The notes beneath the pieces are model-generated. The model saw only the letters and a list, made by a program, of their open reading frames with translations. It was not told the origin of the DNA and did not search any database. DNA of 12,028 nt. It comes from an uncultured Bacteroidales bacterium. Its GTDB lineage: Bacteria > Bacteroidota > Bacteroidia > Bacteroidales > Muribaculaceae. The stretch covers positions 1 through 12,028 of the forward strand of contig CAMWUH010000037.1 in NCBI GenBank assembly GCA_947177325.1. Direction: 5' to 3'. Below are positions 1 to 6,171 of this stretch, in pieces. How positions within the stretch are numbered: position 1 is the stretch's first letter; every line of letters starts with the position of its first letter. A program made the position numbers and the translations under genes.

Positions 1-1097
1 ACCAGCAGAGGGAACCCGATGCCACCGAGGAAAATCAAGGCCGACAAAATCAAATAAATCGATTGATTTTGCAACAACAGCTGCGGGCTTGACAAGCCTC
101 CCGCTATATTGGAAAATCCGGCATTACAGAAGGCCGAGAGGGAATGAAATCCGGAAAAAATCAGCTCATCTTCGAGGGTCATTCCCATTGTTCCATGAAT
201 GGAAAACCACACCAACACTGCGCCAACGGCCTCTATCACCAAGGTAAACATCATAATGTAGAGCAGAGTGGGAAGGAGTGAGTTAATCGATTTGGAGTTG
301 ACCATATCTTTTACCACCATTTGGGAATAGATGGAGTTGTTGCCGGTAAAAAACAGCGCGAAGAAGCTTGTAAAGGTCATTACTCCGAGGCCGCCGATTT
401 GAATCAGAATGGAGAGCACCAACACACCAAACGGGGTGAATGTGGAGGACACATCTACGGTTGACAATCCGGTGATGCACACAGCTGAAGTCGATACGAA
501 AAGGGAGTCGATGTAGGTGATGCCATCGTGGGTGCACCGAGGCATTTTCAACACGAAAGAGCCGATTATGATAAAAAAGAGGAAACTGCAGGCAAGCAGC
601 AGCGATGGATTGATTTTATGGCCGAATAAATTTGTGACGCTGAAACTGATTTCCCAAACGGCGTAAATGCCGGTAATAGAAAAAATAACCGCTTTACTGT
701 AAAGGAAAGTTGATAACCAGGGAATCCAGGGGTGGGCCGGCTGAGGGTAAATCATGGGTAACAACGTGAGCAACATCGCGATATTCAGCACCCACTTCAT
801 CAGGCGAGTGTAGCGCTTGACGTGGGCCCAATCAAATATCAGCCCGAATATAATTGAAACAATGAAAACGATGCGGGCGCCTTTGATGAGACGCGCAAGC
901 AATTTAACATCGGCGGCAGTGTGGTCAAAACCCACAAACAGTATCAACCCCACAACCGACGCTAACGCCGCCAGAAGACTGACGACGTTAAGCCCGGTCA
1001 TTATTCTTCGGGTAACCGGCTGCATGTGCATGACAAGCCGATTGAATTTGAAGCGATAACGATGAAATGCGGTTGACAATCGGTGCCGATTTGTCAT
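1..1097 (-). CDS. TrkH/KtrB-family potassium uptake protein, 3' end beyond left edge
   Basis: This is the membrane-spanning, ion-conducting subunit of a Trk/Ktr-type K+ uptake system; 365 residues are visible without a stop and the C-terminal part lies beyond the window. Two of the expected four pore loops are recognisable. The first, around residues 202-214, has the filter motif CITGLSTVD. The second, around 317-329, has FHSLSAFCNAGFS. Both match the filter-loop pattern of the TrkH/KtrB superfamily. Hydrophobic helices lie at about 34-56, 75-90, 103-116, 133-150, 165-183, 223-250 and 276-298. The roughly 165 residues with about four helices before the core form an extra N-terminal section, longer than in KtrB; Bacteroidetes homologues often have this. 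The start is ATG at 1097, just 26 bp after the DUF4923 gene with no terminator between, so the two are probably co-transcribed. A TrkA/KtrA-type gating partner is not in view and may lie to the left. Confidence 0.9.
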   Translation of the reverse strand, partial: MTNRHRLSTAFHRYRFKFNRLVMHMQPVTRRIMTGLNVVSLLAALASVVGLILFVGFDHTAADVKLLARLIKGARIVFIVSIIFGLIFDWAHVKRYTRLMKWVLNIAMLLTLLPMIYPQPAHPWIPWLSTFLYSKAVIFSITGIYAVWEISFSVTNLFGHKINPSLLLACSFLFFIIIGSFVLKMPRCTHDGITYIDSLFVSTSAVCITGLSTVDVSSTFTPFGVLVLSILIQIGGLGVMTFTSFFALFFTGNNSIYSQMVVKDMVNSKSINSLLPTLLYIMMFTLVIEAVGAVLVWFSIHGTMGMTLEDELIFSGFHSLSAFCNAGFSNIAGGLSSPQLLLQNQSIYLILSALIFLGGIGFPLL

Positions 1098-1123
1098 AGA
1101 AGCTTGCTGAGTTTATAGTGATG

Positions 1124-1771
1124 CTATTTTGATTTGGTCATCTCCATGCCCAGATTGAGGCCCTCATAGGAGTCAGCAATCGAAGAAACGGTTTTCAGGG
1201 TTGAGTTGCCTGAAAGTTTGCCGATTTTTGAAACGAGCGAGAGCAATTTGTCGGCCGCTGCAGTGATTTGAATTTTATTGGAGTTGCCTGAAATATAAAC
1301 GGTTATTTTACCGGCAGGCACCTTGCCGAGGGCTTTGATATTGAGGAGAAATTTGCCTGCTTCTGATTGAGGCTCGAGTGTGCCGCTCACTTTCATTTTC
1401 CCCTTGGTGATGGTCATAGTGCTGTCGGCTTTGATTTCAACAGTGGTACCGGGCACGCCGAATTTTTGATAGTAAGGCTTTATCTTGTTAACAATAACGG
1501 AAGAGGCAGCTGCCCCACCGGCTTTTTTCAGCAGATTGTCACTTTCGAAAGTAACGGCCGGAGCCGAATAGACCCAAGTGCCTGTAAGGGATTTGATGTC
1601 TACCTTGTTGCCACCGAGCAAACCGCCTATTGTTGACACAACATCGCCTGCTGTTGATTTACCTGATGAAGAGCCGCTCAAGGCGTTTACCGCATCTTTC
1701 AAATTAAATTGGGCAGAAGCTGAAAAAGCAAATGCAAGGAGAGCCACAAAGCTAAAAAATAGTTTCTTCAT
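1124..1771 (-). CDS. DUF4923 family lipocalin-like secreted protein
   Basis: This 215-residue protein has a clear Sec signal peptide (residues 1-20, MKK start, hydrophobic core, SASA cleavage before QF), so it should be exported to the periplasm or outer membrane. After a Ser/Gly-rich stretch (about 30-52), the segment LTGTWVYSAPAVTFESDNLL followed by KKAGGAAASS (about 61-90) is the pattern I recognise from the Bacteroidales DUF4923 family. The remaining beta-strand-like sequence, with phrases such as MTITKGKMKVSGTL, fits a small lipocalin-like barrel that could bind a hydrophobic or small ligand. No ligand is known to me. The ATG at 1771 is chosen because it begins the signal peptide. It is the first gene of a probable two-gene unit with the potassium transporter. 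No exact TAnnTTTG element is seen upstream on this strand. The family call is from memory of the conserved motif. Confidence 0.8.
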   Translation of the reverse strand: MKKLFFSFVALLAFAFSASAQFNLKDAVNALSGSSSGKSTAGDVVSTIGGLLGGNKVDIKSLTGTWVYSAPAVTFESDNLLKKAGGAAASSVIVNKIKPYYQKFGVPGTTVEIKADSTMTITKGKMKVSGTLEPQSEAGKFLLNIKALGKVPAGKITVYISGNSNKIQITAAADKLLSLVSKIGKLSGNSTLKTVSSIADSYEGLNLGMEMTKSK

Positions 1772-1913
1772 TTTATTAAATAATTGAAAACGTGAATATT
1801 ATAAATATCAATAGTAGAACAAAGCGTTTAAAATTACGACAAATTTCGGCATTATCGGGAAGAATAATTGAAATTTAACAATCAATAACCTTTCATAACT
1901 AATAAAAAAACCG

Positions 1914-1921
1914 TAAATTTG
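1914..1921 (+). promoter_or_regulatory. Bacteroidetes-type -7 element for the 2021-5990 operon
   Basis: TAAATTTG at 1914-1921 is an exact match to the Bacteroidetes -7 consensus TAnnTTTG. A weak -33 counterpart (TTT/TTC at 1891-1894) sits about 19-20 bases upstream; there is no clean TTG. This predicts a transcription start near 1926-1930 and a 5' leader of about 90 nt before the ATG at 2021. The rest of the 1772-2020 intergenic region is AT-rich and holds no other gene. Confidence 0.5.
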
Positions 1922-1957
1922 ACGAATATTCTGTATAAGCATATAACAGTTGCTAAG

Positions 1958-1977
1958 GCCGATTTGTTGCAAATGGC
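1958..1977 (+). promoter_or_regulatory. Possible 5' leader hairpin
   Basis: Within the predicted leader, GCC-g-ATTTG (1958-1966) can pair with CAAATGGC (1970-1977) around a TTG loop, giving eight base pairs with a one-base bulge. TTGC at 1950-1953 could alternatively pair with GCAA at 1976-1979. It could be a transcript-stabilising or regulatory fold, but such hairpins also arise by chance in a leader of this size. Confidence 0.25.
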
Positions 1978-2020
1978 AATAAATTGCGTTATTTATTAGT
2001 AAGCTTACATATAACATCAC

Positions 2021-2764
2021 ATGCCAAAACATTCGGTTAAACTAACCATAGCCCTGATTATAGCCTGCCTGATGCCGATGGCTCTCAAAGCGCAGCAGCC
2101 GTTTAAGCGCGGGCTTGAGCAAATATCATTTATCCCTAAAGGGCAATGGATTACGGGGGTAAGCGTGAGCTACTCCCAATCATCGCAAGATAATTATCAA
2201 TTTTTCGTGGTTGAAAACATCAACGGCGATGCCTACACTTTTAAGGTTTCGCCTATGGTGATGTTTGCCTTTAAGGACAATCTGGCAACCGGCGGCCGTT
2301 TTGCCTATTCCCGCACCCGCATGAAACTGGATGAAGCAAAAGTGGTGCTCGACTCTGAAACCGACTACTCGCTCGACCACCTTTTCAGCATCAACCACAG
2401 CTATACATTCACGGGAGCACTGCGCAACTACATATCACTGGGTCATAACCGCCGATTCGGCCTTTTCAATGAAGTGCAAGTGCAAATAGGTGGCGGACAA
2501 TCCAAAATAGTCAATGGCACAGGCGACGACCTTACCGGCACGTATAGCAGGAACTTCTCGCTCAACGTAGGCCTTTCGCCGGGTGTCGTGATGTTTCTCA
2601 ACAACTACTCGGCCATAGAGGTGAATGTTGGTGTGCTCGGCTTTAACTACAACTCTTCAAAAGCCACCACCGACCAAATTTACGTAGCCAATATGTCGTC
2701 GCAAACGGCTAACTTTAAAATCAACTTGTTTTCAATCACCTTTGGCGTTGCATTTTATCTATGA
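2021..2764 (+). CDS. Outer-membrane beta-barrel protein (first tandem paralogue)
   Basis: This 247-residue protein has a signal peptide (residues 1-24, cleavage after ALKA before QQ). The mature part is made of alternating hydrophobic/polar strands with aromatic girdles and polar turns, and it ends in an aromatic-rich final strand (SITFGVAFYL). That is the layout of a small outer-membrane beta-barrel. The barrel seems to open at FIPKGQWITG (about 37-46), closely matched in the next gene by LIIPKGQWSFG. Other shared blocks are RNYISLGHNRRFGLFNE, LSPGVVMF and the C-terminal FKINLFSITFG. This gene is therefore a diverged tandem duplicate of the following one. It leads a four-gene unit, and its TGA stop overlaps the next ATG (ATGA at 2761-2764), which suggests translational coupling. 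Substrate and function are unknown; pore, assembly factor and structural barrel are all possible. Confidence 0.85.
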   Translation: MPKHSVKLTIALIIACLMPMALKAQQPFKRGLEQISFIPKGQWITGVSVSYSQSSQDNYQFFVVENINGDAYTFKVSPMVMFAFKDNLATGGRFAYSRTRMKLDEAKVVLDSETDYSLDHLFSINHSYTFTGALRNYISLGHNRRFGLFNEVQVQIGGGQSKIVNGTGDDLTGTYSRNFSLNVGLSPGVVMFLNNYSAIEVNVGVLGFNYNSSKATTDQIYVANMSSQTANFKINLFSITFGVAFYL

Positions 2765-3648
2765 GAAAGTTATTTAAAATCAGCTTAATAGCAGCCGCCG
2801 TGGTGATTGCAACTCTTTGTCATTGCGCTAAGGCCGAGCCATTCATAATCAAAGAAAACATTCTGCGCGCCGACAAGATTGTGCTTGACTCTGCGGCAAT
2901 CAACCACCCCGACCTGAATGAACTCGTAATAGTCAACGGCGATACAGTGCCTATCATTCTACCCTCTAAGAATTATGGTCGATATGACCGAGGATTGTTT
3001 AATTACCTGATTATTCCGAAAGGGCAATGGTCGTTTGGCCTCACCGCCTCCTACGGTCAATACTCAACCGAGGATGTTCAGATTTTGTCGATTCTCAACG
3101 ACTTCGACATAAAGATAAAAATGTATTCCATCAAGCCATCGATTTCTTATTTTTTCCGCTCCAATCAATCGATCGGCTTGCAGTTTAACTACTCCCGTAG
3201 TTTCGTTGACCTCAACAACATGGCGTTTGATTTTGATGAAGACCTCAGTTTCAATCTGCGCGATGTCAGCTACTATTCACAATCGTTTACAACATCGGTC
3301 AACTATCGAAACTACGTTGGGCTCGGATCGGCCAAGCGCTTTGCCATATTCAATGAAATAAACTTAGGGTTCGGCTCCGGTTCTTCTCGCTTTAAACGAA
3401 TATTCAACGGCGAGCCACGCGACACTCACACCAACATCACCGACATTTCACTCAACTTTTCGCCGGGAGTGTGCGTGTTTATCATGGATTACGTTTCGTT
3501 TAACGTTTCGTTTGGAGTGTTTGGCCTTCACATGAGGTCAGAGAAGCAAATCACCGACGGAGTTGAAGAAGGTCGACGATTTACCTCCGGGGCCAACTTC
3601 CGCTTCAATATTTTCAACATCAACTTTGGCCTGGCCGTCAATATTTAA
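2761..3648 (+). CDS. Outer-membrane beta-barrel protein (second tandem paralogue, N-terminal extension)
   Basis: This 295-residue protein has a signal peptide ending at AKA before EP (residue 25). A plug-like or periplasmic segment of about 55 residues follows (26-80, containing VNGDTVPIILPSKNYGRYD), which its upstream paralogue lacks. The barrel then runs from IIPKGQW to the end, with conserved blocks NYRNYVGLGSAKRFAIFNEI, SLNFSPGVCVFIMDYVSFN and the final strand FNIFNINFGLAVNI. The same blocks in the same order occur in the preceding protein, so the pair arose by duplication. Translation starts at the ATG inside the previous gene's ATGA, and the PCMD lipoprotein gene begins only 6 bp after the stop. 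No enzyme motif is visible. I infer an outer-membrane partner of the lipoprotein from position only. Confidence 0.85.
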   Translation: MRKLFKISLIAAAVVIATLCHCAKAEPFIIKENILRADKIVLDSAAINHPDLNELVIVNGDTVPIILPSKNYGRYDRGLFNYLIIPKGQWSFGLTASYGQYSTEDVQILSILNDFDIKIKMYSIKPSISYFFRSNQSIGLQFNYSRSFVDLNNMAFDFDEDLSFNLRDVSYYSQSFTTSVNYRNYVGLGSAKRFAIFNEINLGFGSGSSRFKRIFNGEPRDTHTNITDISLNFSPGVCVFIMDYVSFNVSFGVFGLHMRSEKQITDGVEEGRRFTSGANFRFNIFNINFGLAVNI

Positions 3649-3654
3649 AAAGCG

Positions 3655-5247
3655 ATGACTCGACGAAAATCTCTAAATTCCATATTTTCCATAAGCGCCG
3701 TGGTTGCTTTGGTCTGCCTGATTGCTACCGGCTGCATAAAAAACAATATCCCTTATCCACGCATTCAGCCCAATATCGTTGAGCTCGTGGTTGAAGACGC
3801 GGCCCAGGCCACTCAGATTGACTCCGCTACCCGCACAGCCACTATCTACCTCAATGAATACGCCGATATCTACAATGTCAACGTAACATCGTGCAAGCTA
3901 TCAGAAGGCGCCCGATGGGCCGACAGCGACTCGATTGGCCCGGTTATGGACTTCTCTCGCTCGCGAGTGTTTATGATTGAACTTTACCAAACCTACGACT
4001 GGGTGGTTCAAGCCGAGCAAACTATCACGCGCAATTTCACCGTTGCCAATCAAATAGGTTCATCAGTGATTGACGTGCCGGCCCGGCGCATCGTTGTCAC
4101 GCTGCCCGAAACTGTGGCATTAGACGCGGTGAAAGTTACATCGTGCAAACTCGCCTCTCCCCTCGCCTCTTATAATCCCGCCCTTACTGAAGGCACAGCT
4201 ATTGACCTGAGTCGTCCATTCGAAGTGGAAGTTACCGACCACGGGCGCAGTGAAATCTGGACCATCTATGCCGAGCAAACAGCAGCCACCGTTACAACCG
4301 TTGCCGCTTATGGATGGACCAATGTGGCATGGGTTTACGGCGAAGCTGAAGAGGGCAAGCACAACACCATTGAATATCGTAAAGCCTCCTCACAGCAATG
4401 GATAACCGTGCCCGATGAATGGTTAACGACCGAAGGAGGCAGTTTCCATGCGCGTATTATCCACTTGGAATCGCTGACAGAATATGTGGCCCGCGCTGTT
4501 TCCGATAATGAACCGGGAGCTGAATTGACATTCACCACCGGCGTTGATCTTCAAGTGCCGAACAGCGACTTTGAAGATTGGTGGCTTGATGGCAAAGTGT
4601 GGTGTCCCTGGGCTGAAGGTGGCGACCGCTACTGGGACACAGGCAACAAGGGCGCGGCAACCCTCGGCACATCCAACTCGGTGCCCACCGATGATACCCC
4701 CACCGGCACAGGTCGTGCCGCAAAGCTTGAAACCCGCTTCGTGGGCATCGGCGCAATCGGTAAACTCGCGGCCGGCAACATTTTCGCCGGTTACTACGTC
4801 AAGACCGACGGAACAAACGGCATACTCTCGTTTGGCCGTCCGTTCAAAGAGCGGCCGACAAAAATGCGCGGCTACTACAAATATCATTCCGCCCCGATTT
4901 CATCAACTACCGCAGGGTTTGAAAATCTGAAAAATCGCCCCGACTCATGCATTGTTTGGTGTGCGCTAATCGACTCCGACGAGCCTTTTGAAATTCGCAC
5001 CAACCCCAACAACCGTAACCTCTTTGACCCTGAGGCCGACTATGTGGTGGCTTACGGCAAAATGGAGTGTGGCGTTGATGTTAATTCATACGAGCAATTT
5101 GAATTTGACATGGAGTATAAGTCGACATCGCGTGTGCCCAAATTCATTCTCATTACTGCCTCAGCCTCAAAATATGGCGACTACTTCACCGGGGGCAACG
5201 GCTCGGTGCTATATCTTGATGACTTAGAGTTGCTCTATGATTACTAA
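3655..5247 (+). CDS. PCMD-domain lipoprotein with Ig-like repeats and FN3-like domain
   Basis: This 530-residue protein begins with a lipoprotein signal peptide; the lipobox ends at C27 (IATGC). The residues after the Cys (IKNNIPYP) are not acidic, so the usual Bacteroidetes surface-export signal is not obvious. Two repeats follow (about 38-123 and 127-209), each with VTSCKL near the middle and a W-x-V/I-x-AEQT end. An FN3-like domain spans about 213-296 (EYRKASSQQW; LTEYVARAV). From about 300 to 530 comes a domain I recognise as PCMD, named a putative carbohydrate metabolism domain. It opens with VPNSDFEDWW, continues through FGRPFKERPTKMRGYYKY and EPFEIRTNP, and ends with LYLDDLELLYDY. PCMD folds resemble jelly-roll carbohydrate-binding modules, so glycan binding is plausible but not shown. 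Its 6-bp spacing from the barrel gene suggests a joint complex. ATG 3655 fits the signal peptide. Confidence 0.85.
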   Translation: MTRRKSLNSIFSISAVVALVCLIATGCIKNNIPYPRIQPNIVELVVEDAAQATQIDSATRTATIYLNEYADIYNVNVTSCKLSEGARWADSDSIGPVMDFSRSRVFMIELYQTYDWVVQAEQTITRNFTVANQIGSSVIDVPARRIVVTLPETVALDAVKVTSCKLASPLASYNPALTEGTAIDLSRPFEVEVTDHGRSEIWTIYAEQTAATVTTVAAYGWTNVAWVYGEAEEGKHNTIEYRKASSQQWITVPDEWLTTEGGSFHARIIHLESLTEYVARAVSDNEPGAELTFTTGVDLQVPNSDFEDWWLDGKVWCPWAEGGDRYWDTGNKGAATLGTSNSVPTDDTPTGTGRAAKLETRFVGIGAIGKLAAGNIFAGYYVKTDGTNGILSFGRPFKERPTKMRGYYKYHSAPISSTTAGFENLKNRPDSCIVWCALIDSDEPFEIRTNPNNRNLFDPEADYVVAYGKMECGVDVNSYEQFEFDMEYKSTSRVPKFILITASASKYGDYFTGGNGSVLYLDDLELLYDY

Positions 5248-5294
5248 ACTCGTGGCATGAATAAAAATTCTGATAATTTACCATTTTAACCAAT

Positions 5295-5990
5295 ATGAAA
5301 AAAATTCTTCTTTCCCTAATCTTTGCTATAGCAGCTGCAAGCGCAGTTTCAGCCCAAAATTTGCTCCTTGCCAACCCTGACAATGAAGCATACCTCGGCG
5401 CGCGCATCGGCGTGGATCTGACCTCCACATCAGGCCCGTCAACCAACACCTACAACAATGGCGCCGGCTTCTCCATAGGTGCTGTCTACAATATTCCTGT
5501 ATGGCAAAACCTTTATGTAGAACCCGGACTGTCGTTCTTTTATAACACTTTCAGCGAGGATATCATAAGGATACCATCTGAAGACGCGCCGGGTGAAGTG
5601 CCTGTCGAACAGATAATTCCTCGCTCGATACGCAACTTCGGCTTTCGTATTCCTTTGCTGGCCGGTTATCATTTCGACTTTACCGATATGGTGAAAATCT
5701 CAGTGTTTACAGGCCCGCAACTCAATATTTCGCTTTACGCTCACGATCATATCAAGAAATTGCCTGACGTTGACGAAACTCTGGAAGTTGGTTCATTATT
5801 TGGCCAAAATGGCTTCAAGCATTGGGATTTACAATGGGTGTTCGGAGCCTCGGTAGCATACGACCGGTATGTGTTCTCGGTGCAAGGAGGCGTAGGGATG
5901 ACTCGCGTTTTCAATAAAACATACACACCTGCTGTTACCGACAAACTTCGCCGTAATACCTGCACAATCTCTTTAGGCTACAACTTCTGA
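5295..5990 (+). CDS. PorT-like outer-membrane beta-barrel protein
   Basis: This 231-residue protein has a textbook signal peptide (MKKILL start, cleavage after SAVSA before QN at residue 21). The mature sequence fits the outer-membrane beta-barrel family PF13568 (PorT-like). It has short amphipathic strands such as GAGFSIGAVYNIPVWQNLYV followed by EPGLSFFY, then FRIPLLAGYHF (about 118-128), a long polar loop, and a final strand CTISLGYNF ending in Phe, as expected for barrel insertion. It is not evidently a third copy of the two upstream barrels. The gap from the PCMD gene is 47 bp with neither terminator nor clear promoter, so it is probably the last gene of the same transcript. A strong terminator follows 38 bp after its stop. 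Function is unknown beyond outer-membrane location. Confidence 0.85.
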   Translation: MKKILLSLIFAIAAASAVSAQNLLLANPDNEAYLGARIGVDLTSTSGPSTNTYNNGAGFSIGAVYNIPVWQNLYVEPGLSFFYNTFSEDIIRIPSEDAPGEVPVEQIIPRSIRNFGFRIPLLAGYHFDFTDMVKISVFTGPQLNISLYAHDHIKKLPDVDETLEVGSLFGQNGFKHWDLQWVFGASVAYDRYVFSVQGGVGMTRVFNKTYTPAVTDKLRRNTCTISLGYNF

Positions 5991-6027
5991 CAAACGGGTA
6001 ACCGGATCTAATTTCCACGATATATTT

Positions 6028-6065
6028 TTACGGACCGCAAGCTAAAAAATGCGGTCCGTAATTTT
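6028..6065 (+). terminator. Intrinsic terminator of the outer-membrane operon
   Basis: A perfect 12-bp stem (6028-6039 with 6050-6061, core ACGGACCGCA/TGCGGTCCGT) encloses an A-rich 10-base loop and is followed by TTTTG. It closes the 2021-5990 unit and insulates it from the CotH-kinase gene. Confidence 0.88.
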
Positions 6066-6093
6066 GTGTTTACACATAATTATATTATATTTG
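6064..6093 (+). promoter_or_regulatory. Bacteroidetes sigma-ABfr-type promoter of the CotH gene
   Basis: TTG at 6064-6066 and TATATTTG at 6086-6093 are separated by 19 bases, matching the Bacteroidetes primary promoter pattern (-33 TTG, -7 TAnnTTTG). The predicted start is near 6098-6101, giving a leader of about 72 nt. The -33 element overlaps the T-tract of the preceding terminator. Confidence 0.75.
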
Positions 6094-6101
6094 CAAAATT
6101 A

Positions 6102-6121
6102 GAGCAAGCGGGAGTTTGCTC
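6102..6121 (+). promoter_or_regulatory. Stem-loop at the 5' end of the CotH transcript
   Basis: GAGCAA (6102-6107) pairs with TTGCTC (6116-6121) around an 8-base loop, GCGGGAGT. It would lie almost at the predicted transcript 5' end, where such hairpins can protect mRNA. No known riboswitch is recognised. Confidence 0.35.
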
Positions 6122-6171
6122 GGTTTACACAATATCACAATCAATCTTATATCATAACACATTTTCAAATC

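Noticed and set aside
283..537. 84-codon minus-strand frame within the TrkH gene
   Set aside because: It is out of frame with the 1-1097 potassium transporter frame, which carries two recognisable pore loops.
1999..2008. 10-bp palindrome GTAAGCTTAC just upstream of the 2021 start
   Set aside because: It is short, lies in the untranslated leader rather than at the promoter, and has no flanking symmetry; chance is a sufficient explanation.
4423..4887. 154-codon open frame on the minus strand inside the PCMD lipoprotein gene
   Set aside because: It lies fully antisense to a well-supported gene with a recognised domain, has no promoter or recognisable protein features, and is Cys/Gly/Ala-rich as antisense frames of this sequence tend to be.
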